A DNA stretch of 64,000 nt. Origin: Tissierella sp. MB52-C2. Lineage in GTDB: Bacteria > Bacillota > Clostridia > Tissierellales > Tissierellaceae. Of the stretch, positions 34,080 through 44,600 are shown in pieces (the stretch's first letter is position 1; each line of letters begins with the position of its first letter). The position numbers and the translations under genes were made by a program. The notes below the pieces were generated by a model. The model did not search any database, was not told the DNA's origin, and saw nothing but the letters and a program-made list of their open reading frames with translations. The stretch is taken from assembly GCF_030931715.1 (NCBI RefSeq), contig NZ_CP133261.1, positions 1,860,001 to 1,924,000 on the forward strand, written 5' to 3'.

Positions 34080-34397
34080 TTATAATGGAAAGAAACTTCG
34101 ATTCCTTCTCAATAGTTCAGATATTAAAAGTATGGTTATTAAGTCTCTTGTAATCCTACTTCTACCAAAAAATATGTTCTGTGTTCCCCTGACTCTTCCT
34201 CTATATCTCCTTTCGTATGGATCTTCATGTATCTCTGGACATTCCTCAACCATCTTTATATATATATCATCTACCATTTTCTCCATTTGTTCCTTTGTAA
34301 TTTCTTCCATAGAGCAGTTTTCATTCAAATGTTCATTTACCCTTGATATAACTTTAGGATAAATTCTATAGTATAGCTCTGGATAATCATAAGACAT
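34080..34397 (-). CDS. Small protein of unknown function (105 aa)
   Basis: 105 residues. The N-terminal half is acidic and helical (SMEEITKEQMEKMVDDIYIKMVEECPE), then a basic Arg-rich stretch (YERRYRGRVRGTQN) and a hydrophobic helix (ITRDLITILLISELLRRN) at the C-terminus. The start codon is ATG 34397. Its AAAGGAGG ribosome site lies inside the 18-bp hairpin that also terminates the upstream ABC gene. Proteins of this type occur in sporulating Clostridia, and the CATANNNTA-like box in the hairpin loop might suit a mother-cell sigma factor, but that is tentative. Family not recognised. Confidence 0.65.
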   Translation of the reverse strand: MSYDYPELYYRIYPKVISRVNEHLNENCSMEEITKEQMEKMVDDIYIKMVEECPEIHEDPYERRYRGRVRGTQNIFFGRSRITRDLITILLISELLRRNRSFFPL

Positions 34398-34452
34398 AAA
34401 AACACCCCTCCTTTCTATTCCTGTAATATAGTATGAAAGGAGGGATGTTTTT
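34398..34452 (-). promoter_or_regulatory. Terminator-like hairpin that sequesters a ribosome binding site
   Basis: An 18-bp stem, perfect except one G-U pair. Arm 1 is 34452-34435 and arm 2 is 34415-34398 (GAAAGGAGGGGTGTTTTT), separated by a 19-nt loop. Arm 2 contains the AAAGGAGG ribosome site and runs straight into the ATG of the 105-aa gene. It also has the form of an intrinsic terminator for the ABC transporter gene (stop at 34461). Confidence 0.75.
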
Positions 34453-34460
34453 GCTACTTA

Positions 34461-36188
34461 TTATTCTAATAAATCCTTAAATTGAGATCTATATAATTTT
34501 GCATATAATCTATCTTTTTCCAATAATTCCTCATGATTACCATTTTCAACAATTCCTTCTGCCGTTAATACTAAGATTTCGTCTGCATTTTTTATTGTTG
34601 ATAGTCTATGGGCAATAACTAATGTAGTTCTCCCTCGGGATAATTCCTCCAAAGATTTTTGTATCATGATTTCAGTTTCATTATCTAGAGCTGATGTAGC
34701 TTCATCTAATATTAAAATTGGTGGATTCTTTAAAAATAATCTTGCAATCGAAATCCTCTGTTTCTGCCCTCCAGATAATTTAACACCTTTCTCACCTATG
34801 AATGTATTATATCCTTCTGGTAAAGACATAATAAAGTCATGTATCCTAGCTTTTTTAGCTGCTTCTATGACTTCTTCATCACTAGCTTCGGGATCTCCAT
34901 AAACTATATTATCACGAATTGTACCAGTAAATAAGAATACATCCTGTTGTACAAGTCCAATATTTTTTCTCAAAGATTTTATTTTTATGTCTTTAATATC
35001 CATATTGTCTAAGAGAATTTCGCCGCTATTTGTTTCATAAAACCTTGGAATAAGATGACATAAAGTTGTCTTACCAGCTCCCGATGGTCCTACTAATGCT
35101 ACAGTTTTACCTGGCTCTATATCTAAGTTTAAATTTGCAAGTACAGTATTCTCTCCATTATTATAGCTAAAGGATACATCTTTAAATTCAATTCTTCCAC
35201 TTATATCATTTAATTCTAAGGCATTTTCTTTATCAACTATATCTGATTTAATATTCATAATCTCAATAAATCTTTCAAATCCAGTCATTCCTTCTTGAAG
35301 CTGCTGTGAGAATTCAGATAATCTTCTTATTGGCTGCATAAAGAAGTTAACGTAAAGAGTAAAGGAAAAAAGATCTCCAAAATTAATTATGTCCCTATAT
35401 ACAAAATATCCTCCTAAGCTTATAACCAATAGATTAAGAACACTTGACATTATACCTATTCCTGATGCAAATTCAGCCATGACCTTATAGGATTCTTTTC
35501 TAGCATCGCTAAATTCACGATTTCCTTCATTAAATTTTTCAATCTCAAAACCTTCGTTGGTAAAAGATTTTGCAACTCTAACTCCTGAAATACTATTTTC
35601 AAGTTGAGAATTGACATTTGCAATTTTTTTTCTTACTTCTCTAAAGGAATCTGACATTTTATTTCTTTTAGATATAACAAACCATATAATGATTGGTATA
35701 GATGCATATAATATTAAAGTCAGTCTCCACTCAATTTTAATCAATACAATAAATGAACCTATTAACATGACTAAGGATATAAATAAATCTTCTGGTCCAT
35801 GGTGTGCCAATTCGGTTATGTCTCTTAAATCATTAACTATTCTAGACATAATATGACCTGTTTTATTATTGTCAAAATAGCTGAAAGGTAATGTCTGTAA
35901 ATGAGTAAATATATCTCTTCTCATATCATGTTCTATTTTTACTCCTAATAAATGTCCCCAATATGATACAATATAATTACTAATATATCTAAGTACAAAT
36001 AAGAAAGACATTATTATAGTCCATCTAACTAAAAGGTCCATCCTTCCATCTGGAATAATTTCATTAACCATTTTCCTTGTAAAAACTGGAAATATTAGAT
36101 CCGATATAGATATAAGAAATGAAAAAAACATATCTATAAAGAATAGTTTTCTATGCGGTTTATAATATGATATAAATCTTTTAAGCAA
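34461..36188 (-). CDS. ABC exporter (MsbA/LmrA-type half transporter)
   Basis: 575 residues: six membrane helices then the ATPase domain with Walker A GPSGAGKTT, signature LSGGQKQR, Walker B ILDEATSALD with an intact catalytic Glu, and H-loop AHR. Unlike the exporter at 6382, all catalytic residues are canonical, so a homodimer fits. It exports lipids or drugs; no substrate can be read. The start is TTG 36188 with an AAGGGGGG site 8 nt upstream. It is monocistronic apart from possible read-through into the 105-aa gene through the hairpin at 34398. Confidence 0.93.
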   Translation of the reverse strand: MLKRFISYYKPHRKLFFIDMFFSFLISISDLIFPVFTRKMVNEIIPDGRMDLLVRWTIIMSFLFVLRYISNYIVSYWGHLLGVKIEHDMRRDIFTHLQTLPFSYFDNNKTGHIMSRIVNDLRDITELAHHGPEDLFISLVMLIGSFIVLIKIEWRLTLILYASIPIIIWFVISKRNKMSDSFREVRKKIANVNSQLENSISGVRVAKSFTNEGFEIEKFNEGNREFSDARKESYKVMAEFASGIGIMSSVLNLLVISLGGYFVYRDIINFGDLFSFTLYVNFFMQPIRRLSEFSQQLQEGMTGFERFIEIMNIKSDIVDKENALELNDISGRIEFKDVSFSYNNGENTVLANLNLDIEPGKTVALVGPSGAGKTTLCHLIPRFYETNSGEILLDNMDIKDIKIKSLRKNIGLVQQDVFLFTGTIRDNIVYGDPEASDEEVIEAAKKARIHDFIMSLPEGYNTFIGEKGVKLSGGQKQRISIARLFLKNPPILILDEATSALDNETEIMIQKSLEELSRGRTTLVIAHRLSTIKNADEILVLTAEGIVENGNHEELLEKDRLYAKLYRSQFKDLLE

Positions 36189-36260
36189 GATTCTTCCCCC
36201 CTTATTTAATTTGAAATATATTTCGAGTCACGAATATTATATTATATTTCATATATTTTT

Positions 36261-38072
36261 TCAATGTTCCAATTCCAATTTTCTACTAATTATATCTAAA
36301 ATCAAATAATAATTCATATAGAGAAAAGTTATGACTCCAGTATCATTTATTAAAAAACCTATAGTTGAAGTAAATAACACGACTACTGCTTCTTTCTTTA
36401 ATATATCCTTTGACATTATATACTTATATAACCTTCTCAATATAATTATTTCTGCAATAATGGAAAATGAAAATGGCGGGATCAATGTTAGCTTTATTAA
36501 CTCTTTAGCCTTAAATAATACTAAGGATATAAATTCACTTACTCCATTTTCTTTTATCCTATAAAAGAAACTTATTGCATGGGTATTATCTTCATTAAGA
36601 ATATCAAATATCATATTTACTCCAAATATGAGTAATCCTATTAATAAAAACATAATTATCTTTTTTATTCCATCTTTTCTAGATAAAAATAGCATATAAA
36701 TCATAAATCCAAATAATGAAACTGAAGTTATAAACCCACCAGTATTAGCACCAAAATGGGTAGACAAAGTAATCATATTAAGAGTAAATATAATTACTCC
36801 TATAATTCTTTTAAGATTTAAATTTTCTATATTCTTAGTAATATTAAAGAAAAATAGTATTGAAGAAGCTAATAATACTCCCATTATTCCATTATTAAGC
36901 CCGTAATATCTCGCACCATATACTAAATTATTAAAACCAATATAAGAATTGTAAATCATCTTTGGATATATTATAATTCCTAAGACTATGGAAACATAAG
37001 TAAGACCACTTATTATTTTTACAAAATCTAATTTCTTTTTTATAATTAGCTTTGTAATTATATAAGGTAATACCATACTAATTATTAAATAGACAACAAT
37101 ATTTTGATGCGATTCAAACAGTCCTAATATTAAAGATATAAGAACATTTGTAGATATAAAGGAATAGAAAAAATACAATCTATTACTTATTTTATTAAAT
37201 TTCATTATTCCAATACATAATATTATGATTGATAAATAAGTCATTCCCTGAAATAAATATGCACTAATAAGTAAATTCATATTTGTCTTATATAATTTAT
37301 TTATTTCTGTTATGGCATCTTCTGCTTCTAGGATTTTAAATGGTTTTCCTATATCAGATTTTTTAGTATACCCATAAGTATTTTTCACTTGAGCAGAAAT
37401 ATCTTCTATAGCAACAAATCCTTCTCTCTTAGTAGAATTACTGGTTAATAGTCCATTATTTTCTCCATCGATATATATTATTGGGGCAAGATATTTGTTT
37501 AAAAAATACTTATCCCCTGCTGCTACTTTTTTAGGCAATATAATTATTTTCTTATTACTATAATAATTTAAATATTCTTTTAAAATTTCTATATTATTTT
37601 TTTCACCTTCAATATTGTACTCCAATAATAATATGTTAGATTTATTTAGTAGTTTATCTGTCTTGCTTTTTAGCCAATCTAAATCATAATCTAAGGAATT
37701 TTCTTCATAGTCTGTCTTCCTATCCTTATTAGAAATCAAAAGTCCTCCATTTCCATTTCCAATATAAGATGTTTTTTCTGACCTTAATACATCTCCTAAA
37801 TACTCTAAATTTAAATTCGTTTTTCCAAAATCCCTTAAACTCAATTTTCTTCCTATATTAACAGATAGATATAATCCTTCCTCCGAGTAGGGGGGTCTAG
37901 TTTTTAAATTTATAAGTCCAATATTAGATTTTTCTAAATCCAGCTCTTCTATTGTTTCTATTTTCAACTCGTCTACTAGTATAAATATCGATTTCATAGG
38001 TTCAGAAGATATTTTACTTGGGATCAAAATTATTAAAAATATCAATATAAAATTTATTGTTTTTCTTATCAT
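36261..38072 (-). CDS. Multi-pass membrane protein with extracytoplasmic N-terminal domain, unknown function
   Basis: 603 residues from ATG 38072 (AAGGTGA 5 nt upstream; an in-frame GTG at 38081 overlaps the ribosome site and is rejected). A signal-like start (about 5-20) is followed by a soluble domain of about 250 residues, presumably outside, with SIFILVDELKIE and GNGNGGLLIS segments. About ten membrane helices follow from residue 255 to the end. The soluble part recalls alkaline-phosphatase-superfamily folds because of its GNG and DGENNGLL stretches, but it lacks a clear metal-binding set, so I do not assign an enzyme. The next gene (67 aa) is only 10 nt away and probably co-transcribed. 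Confidence 0.7.
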   Translation of the reverse strand: MIRKTINFILIFLIILIPSKISSEPMKSIFILVDELKIETIEELDLEKSNIGLINLKTRPPYSEEGLYLSVNIGRKLSLRDFGKTNLNLEYLGDVLRSEKTSYIGNGNGGLLISNKDRKTDYEENSLDYDLDWLKSKTDKLLNKSNILLLEYNIEGEKNNIEILKEYLNYYSNKKIIILPKKVAAGDKYFLNKYLAPIIYIDGENNGLLTSNSTKREGFVAIEDISAQVKNTYGYTKKSDIGKPFKILEAEDAITEINKLYKTNMNLLISAYLFQGMTYLSIIILCIGIMKFNKISNRLYFFYSFISTNVLISLILGLFESHQNIVVYLIISMVLPYIITKLIIKKKLDFVKIISGLTYVSIVLGIIIYPKMIYNSYIGFNNLVYGARYYGLNNGIMGVLLASSILFFFNITKNIENLNLKRIIGVIIFTLNMITLSTHFGANTGGFITSVSLFGFMIYMLFLSRKDGIKKIIMFLLIGLLIFGVNMIFDILNEDNTHAISFFYRIKENGVSEFISLVLFKAKELIKLTLIPPFSFSIIAEIIILRRLYKYIMSKDILKKEAVVVLFTSTIGFLINDTGVITFLYMNYYLILDIISRKLELEH

Positions 38073-38082
38073 AACAATCACC

Positions 38083-38286
38083 TTAATATATAATTGAACT
38101 TAATATACTAAAAATTCCCAATATAAGTGATAATATACTCGTTAGAATTCCATACCTATATCTTCCATCCTGTGTCACATTTGTTTTTTTATCAAGAACT
38201 CTTTCACCTTCTATTGTAATTATATTATGTTTCTCTTTTATATATATAAATCCGCTGGTAAATATAAAACATATTCCAATTATCAC
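38083..38286 (-). CDS. Small membrane protein of unknown function (67 aa)
   Basis: 67 residues with one hydrophobic helix at each end (IIGICFIFTSGFIYI and ILTSILSLILGIFSILSSIIY) and a polar middle (EKHNIITIEGERVLDKKTNV). Start GTG 38286, 9 nt after a GGAGGG site. It precedes the large membrane protein gene by 10 nt, so the two are likely a transcriptional unit and perhaps a complex. No family recognised. Confidence 0.55.
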   Translation of the reverse strand: MIIGICFIFTSGFIYIKEKHNIITIEGERVLDKKTNVTQDGRYRYGILTSILSLILGIFSILSSIIY

Positions 38287-38357
38287 TTATTCCATCCCTC
38301 CATTAAAAAGCTTACTATATAACTCGATTTAAATAGCTTTCCTTATTACTGAACACA

Positions 38358-41300
38358 TTATTCCAAATCGCATATACCTCTATGCTTACAATAACTTGGA
38401 CATTTATTACTTTTTTCATAGTCATATATACTCTCTTTCTTAGATATAAACTCTATAAATTCTCCTATATGATATATATTTTCTTTTAAACTATTTTCAT
38501 CTACTGGAATATCTACAGATTTACCCTTCTCCAAAAATACTATTCTGGCCTTATCTATTTCTATACCCATTATATTCTGAAATACATATGCATAAAGCTG
38601 TAATTGCGGTTTATAATAGTTTACAAGAGAGTCCTTATTTATAAGCTTATTTGTTTTATAATCGATTATTTCTGCTTTTTTTCCTTTAATATTTATCCTA
38701 TCAATAACTCCTGTTATATAGCTATCCCCAACCTTTAAGTAAAAAGTTTTTTCTATAAATATTTTATCATATTCTTCATTATATAATTTAAGATAATTTT
38801 CAATATAAGGCTTTAATTCCATATATATATTGGTAGTATAATGTACTCCAAAAGATTTACATATATTTTTCAACAAATCCTTTACATCCATATCTAATCT
38901 ATAATGCTCACAAAATTTATGAATAATATTCCCTTTTTGAATACCACTAATGGAGCTTCCTCTATCTGATATATCCTCTATTTTCCATATATCAGATAAT
39001 CTTCTATAATAATCAAAATAAAATCTTCTATTGCAATCTAAAAACGTTAGATATTGACTTATGCTATATCTCTCCATAGTATTTTTAGGATATTTAATTT
39101 CCTTAGGTAACAAGGGGAATTCCATGTCTATGATATTATCTTGGTTTACTAATTCATTATTTATTAGTCTAACTGAATTATATTCCTCCCTTGAAATATC
39201 TATTTCAGATATAACCCTACACTCTGTAGAATCGATTATATCTCTTATAAGTTTCTTAAATCCACTATCTTTCCCTTGACAACCTAAAATAAGCATTTTT
39301 TCTGCTCTAGTCATGGCAACATATAAAGTTCTTTCTAATTCCTCTTTATCTTTTATATCTAATTCTTTTCTTATACTATTATATAATGCCTTATTAGCCT
39401 CCAATTGAATCCCTATGCCTATGTCCTTATGAAATAATATGTTTGGATAAATTCCCCTATTTAGAGTAGCCATTTCTGGTATTATAACTACTGGAAATTG
39501 AAGTCCTTTAGATTTATGTATGGTCAGTATCTTAACTGCATCAGCATCTTCTGATTCTACTTTTCCTTCCTCTTCATCTCTATTTTTAATTTCCTCTAAG
39601 TAATCAATGAAATCCGCTAAGGTTCCCTTGAGATTTAATTCATATTTTTTTACTATATCTTTAAACTTATAAACATTTGCAATACACTGCTTACCACCTT
39701 GTTTTAAGAGTAATGTTTCTATAAAATATGTCTTTGAAATCAGCTCATCTACTAGTCTAGTTAATCCATATAAGTCTCTTATATAATATAGGTGATCCAT
39801 AAGAATTAGAACTTCCTTAATTTTTCCTTCTTCGTCTTTTATCTCTTCATCACGGATCATATTTAACATAGAATTATATACAGTTGTTTCTTTATTTCTA
39901 AGTATCCAGTATATAGTTTTATCTGTAAGCCCTATCATAGGAGATCTTAAAAACCCTATGGTTGCTATAGTATCAAAGGGGTTTCCTATGGCTTTTAATC
40001 CATTAATTAAATCTAATACCTCCTGCTGAAGAAAAAATCTTTTCCCACCTAAATTATAAAATGGTATACCAAAGCTTTTTAAAGCTTCTTCATATATATG
40101 ATTTCTAGTAGTAGCTCTAAATAACATGGCAAAATCACCATATTTATACTGTCCTTCCGATACTAACTCCTTTATTCTCTTAGCTATTAACTGTGCCTCA
40201 TAATATCTATAATAACTACTTTGGCTTTGATTCTCTGGTATTTCTAAATCTTCTTTTTCTAAGATTTCTACGTCTATTAAATTTTGTGATTTATGAAATT
40301 CTTTCAATTCTTTATACTTATTTGTCATTAGTTTACTAAATATATTATTGATAAATTTAAGCACAGTTTCTACAGTTCTATAATTCCTTTGTAATGTAAT
40401 TATTTCCTCTTTAGATACCTCTTGAATATCTAATATTACATCATAAAAAACATCTAAATCTGCACCTCTAAATCCATAAATAGATTGTTTGGGATCTCCT
40501 ACTACAAATAAATTTGATTTATCTAATTTTTCATCAACTGTAGCTAATTTATAGAAAATCCTTTTTTGTAATTCATTAGTATCTTGAAATTCGTCTATCA
40601 TAATATACTTGTATGTATTTTGATATTTTTCTCTAATATGGTTATTTCCTAATAAATCTAAGACTTTTATTTGCAAATCATCATAATCCAAAGATTTGAC
40701 TTCTTTCTTTCTCAATTCATATTCTTCATCAATTTCCATAAGCAGTTTTAATACTGTATCATAGATATGAATATTATATTTTTCACACCCTAATAAAGAT
40801 TTTTCTATGGCAGATTTAAGCAAATCTATGTTTTCACTTTCCTTAGAGCTTGTCCCTATATTTTCATAAAGATATGCCAATATATTAGGTAATTCCTCAT
40901 GGTCATATTTATTATCCTTAAACTTAATCCAATTTGAATCTAATTGTAATTTAAATATCTTTGAGTTTTTAGGAAGCTTCTCCATTAGATATATAAACTT
41001 ATCTTTTATAAATGAAATATCATCTTTTTTAAACTCTAATGAATTTATATATTCTAATGTTTTATGTTTCAATTCTTCAAAAGATAGTCCTATGGTTCTC
41101 ACCTTATTATAAAGTTGATAAAAATCATTGACTAAGAAATTTACATCGTTTTTCTTAAATCTTCTTAAAAGATCATATACTCCTTCATCATTTTCCAACC
41201 CTCTAGATAACACATCTTGTATTGTCTCATTTAAAAGCTTCATAGCTTTATAGTCTTCCAAGACCTCAAATAAAGGATCTATCTTTGCTTCAATTGGATT

Positions 41301-41627
41301 TTCTCTTAATATTTTTGCACAAAAACTATGGATAGTGGAAATATTAGCTTTTCCCATATCCCTATAATATCCTCTCCATCTATTGCTTTTATGAAAGTTT
41401 TTTCTCATTTCTTTTCTAATTCGATCTATCATTTCTTGAGTAGCTTTCTTGGTAAATGTAATTGCCACTATGGATTCTACTTCTTTGTTTTCCTCTAAGT
41501 TGCCATATTCTAATATATGTATAAATCTTTCTGTCAACACCTTAGTTTTTCCAGTACCTGCTCCTGCGTTTACAGCAACATTTTTATCTATAGTCTCTAT
41601 GGCTATTTGTTGTGGATCTATTGCCAT
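38358..41627 (-). CDS. AddA-type helicase-nuclease with a four-Cys nuclease domain
   Basis: 1089 residues. The UvrD/RecB-like helicase begins with the Q motif and Walker A AGAGTGKT (about 18-25), has DEFQDTN (Walker B), ILTIHKSKGLQFP and VAMTRAE. The C-terminal PD-(D/E)XK nuclease has GVIDRI and EIIDYKTNK. Cys in FLDCNRRF and the terminal CPSYCKHRGIC (C-x3-C-x5-C) would form an iron-sulfur cluster, as in AddB and Cas4; usual Bacillus AddA lacks one. It processes double-strand DNA ends together with the upstream gene. At 1089 residues it is shorter than typical AddA (about 1200). Start ATG 41627 overlaps the upstream stop (TAATG). Confidence 0.88.
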   Translation of the reverse strand: MAIDPQQIAIETIDKNVAVNAGAGTGKTKVLTERFIHILEYGNLEENKEVESIVAITFTKKATQEMIDRIRKEMRKNFHKSNRWRGYYRDMGKANISTIHSFCAKILRENPIEAKIDPLFEVLEDYKAMKLLNETIQDVLSRGLENDEGVYDLLRRFKKNDVNFLVNDFYQLYNKVRTIGLSFEELKHKTLEYINSLEFKKDDISFIKDKFIYLMEKLPKNSKIFKLQLDSNWIKFKDNKYDHEELPNILAYLYENIGTSSKESENIDLLKSAIEKSLLGCEKYNIHIYDTVLKLLMEIDEEYELRKKEVKSLDYDDLQIKVLDLLGNNHIREKYQNTYKYIMIDEFQDTNELQKRIFYKLATVDEKLDKSNLFVVGDPKQSIYGFRGADLDVFYDVILDIQEVSKEEIITLQRNYRTVETVLKFINNIFSKLMTNKYKELKEFHKSQNLIDVEILEKEDLEIPENQSQSSYYRYYEAQLIAKRIKELVSEGQYKYGDFAMLFRATTRNHIYEEALKSFGIPFYNLGGKRFFLQQEVLDLINGLKAIGNPFDTIATIGFLRSPMIGLTDKTIYWILRNKETTVYNSMLNMIRDEEIKDEEGKIKEVLILMDHLYYIRDLYGLTRLVDELISKTYFIETLLLKQGGKQCIANVYKFKDIVKKYELNLKGTLADFIDYLEEIKNRDEEEGKVESEDADAVKILTIHKSKGLQFPVVIIPEMATLNRGIYPNILFHKDIGIGIQLEANKALYNSIRKELDIKDKEELERTLYVAMTRAEKMLILGCQGKDSGFKKLIRDIIDSTECRVISEIDISREEYNSVRLINNELVNQDNIIDMEFPLLPKEIKYPKNTMERYSISQYLTFLDCNRRFYFDYYRRLSDIWKIEDISDRGSSISGIQKGNIIHKFCEHYRLDMDVKDLLKNICKSFGVHYTTNIYMELKPYIENYLKLYNEEYDKIFIEKTFYLKVGDSYITGVIDRINIKGKKAEIIDYKTNKLINKDSLVNYYKPQLQLYAYVFQNIMGIEIDKARIVFLEKGKSVDIPVDENSLKENIYHIGEFIEFISKKESIYDYEKSNKCPSYCKHRGICDLE

Positions 41628-44600
41628 TACTCCACCTCCAATACATTTTCATATCTGCAAATATCCCTATATATACAGTATGATGAACATTCTAAGGGAT
41701 TTATGGAAAAATCTCCATTACTTATTTTTTCTATTATTTCCTGTATATTATACTTTGTAGTTTCCAATAGTTCATCCCATTTGTTATTGTCTAAAGCTCC
41801 CTTATGCCTTTTGGTTATTAGCTTTGTTTCTTCGATTTTACCTAATTTAATTTGAAACTCACCGTTGGAAATTATACCATATATACCAGCAATTATATCC
41901 TTGTTCCCCTGAGACATAATATATATTGGTAATTGAAGTGATAACCCCTTTGACATATGGTCTATATCATATGCTCCATAGGTACTACTTTTATAATCCA
42001 TGATTAAATACTTCTCTTTTCCTAATACTTTGTCGATTCTATCAATCTTTCCTCTTAGTCTTATTTTTTCTCCATTAATATCCAAATGAAAATCTCCATA
42101 CGTTCCGAATTCTAATTCAAAATCATAAGGAATTAATTTTTCTTTAGAATCAGATATTCGTTCTATATCATTTTTTATAAAATCTCTTAATTTATCAAAG
42201 ATATTTTCCACAATTAATAAATCTTTTTTACACTTTATATCTAGCCCTATCTGTGTAGAGTATCTCTCTACTAACTGTCTCAAAGTGTCTATTGTGTTTT
42301 CAAATATAAAGGACTCATTATCTTCTATAGATTTCTTTAAATCCTCTTTATATATATTATAATAATGTCTTAAAACTTCGTGGTAGATAGTTCCTATATC
42401 TACTGGATTATATTCTTCAAAATTATTTTCCCATTCTTCTATATTAAGAACTCTATGAAGCAAAAATGCATAGGGACATTTACAATAGGCCTCAAGATAA
42501 GTATTAGAGTATATCTTATCTTTATGGAATAATTTTATATCTTTATTTATTATATCCTCCGATATTAAGCCGTTATATTCATTGAAGGATTTAATACTTC
42601 TCTTATATTCACATAAGATTTTATCGTTTATAATCTTGAGCTTGTCCCTATTTATCTTATTGTGAAACCCATAATACTTTTTTACTTCTTCTGATAAATC
42701 CTCACAATGATTAAGTATTAAGTAATTAGATAATTCGTCTATTGTAGTTATATCTCTTATATTATCTTTAAATAAATAGCTTAAACTTAAATTTATAATT
42801 TGAAATTTCTCTTCTAATTTCTCTCCGCTAAACATACTAATTATTTCATCTAGAAAAATTGAAGGAATACTATCCTCATTTGCTCCTTCACTATAAGATA
42901 AATATAGTTTTTTTCTACAGGAAGCTATTAAGGAAGCAAACTTTATTGCCTCATTATTTAATCTCTCTGAATAACATTTATAATCTAGTTTGATTTTTAA
43001 TAAATCAGCATAATTTCTATCATTAATCAAAAAATTATTTTCCTGTAAAAGGGGATAATATTCTCCAGATAATCCTGTTATGAAGATAATATCGTATTGA
43101 AATCCTCTACTATTTACGGGATTTAATATTTTTATGCCCTTTAAATTTTTATTCTGCTCTACAATCTTTTCATCTTCAATTAGTTTTATAATTCCCCAAT
43201 AATAATCTTCAATTGAAATTTCTTCCATGACTAGAGATATTTGGTTCATCTTATCTATTATCCCTCTTAGCTTTTCTAGAGTCAACGTATCTCTATAAAG
43301 AAGATCATAATCCTTATAAACAGTATATATCTCTTTTATTTTTCCCTTTATATCATAATTGTCTATTACTTCAAGAAATATATTATTATAATTATCTATA
43401 AAATCTTTGTCTAAAACCTTATCCATTTCACTTAATATAATCTCTGAAATATCTTTAAGTCTATCAATATTATCCATTGATATATTTAGGCTATTTCCTT
43501 CTTCTAAAATCTTCTTTAATTCAAATAAATTATCAAATTTAAGACTTTTTAAAGTAAATTCCATCTCATCCTTATATTGTTTATCTATGATACTAAAATA
43601 ATTAGATTTTACCCTGTTTATTATGCTTTCTCTATGTCCTTTTCTTATTATAGATTGAAATACATTTAGATACTCCTTAATTAAAGGAATTTCTATTAAG
43701 GGAATTTCTTTTTGTAAATTTATTGGTATTTCTTCCTCCTCTGCTACCTGAAATAAACTATCTTTATAAGCATCATTTAATAGAATAATAGCTATATTAG
43801 ATAAATCTACTCCAGTTTTATTAATACTTTTTATTTCCTGAAATATTCTCTTAAACTCTAAATAAATAGAAGGAGATTTTATCAGAGTCAATTTATTACA
43901 GTATTCAAGTTTAGATATTTCATTACTGAAAAAATTCTTTCCTATTGTCTCAAAGGTATTAAACTCTTTTTTTTCTACATATTGTTTTCGAAAGCCCATG
44001 CCCTCTAAAGTGCTAATAGTTTTATTAATATTAGATACATTGGTTTTTATTTCGAAAGGAATATTTATATATATATCTATGTCAGTTTTACATATTTCCT
44101 TTAGTATTTCCATCTCTATAGGTCTAAAATCATAGAATTCATCTATGATTATAAAATCTAAATCTTTAAAGTAATTCTTGTTATCCCTCAACTTCTCTAT
44201 TGCCTTAAAGTAAGCACTTTCTCGGTCTATTAATTTAAATCTTTTCAATTCAGATTCATATTCAGAGTAAATAAGTCCTATTTCTCGAAAATTATCTGAA
44301 CTGCAATTATCTAGGTAATTTTTTGGATAAATCAATGATCTTTTAATTTCTCCTATTATATATCCTAAACTTTCAATAAACCCCTCCATAGAAATAGCAT
44401 CTTTAAAATATGTAATCTTTCCCTCTTTACATAATTTTAATACTGAGTTTTTAATAATTATATCTTTAGTAAGTTCGTTAATAATTAAGCAAACTTCATT
44501 ACTTAGGATTTCATTTACTATATCATCAAAAGTAAAAAGATTGATTTCAAAGCTTTGTTCAACCTTAGTAATAAATTCTTTTCTATACTTTCTAAGTAAT

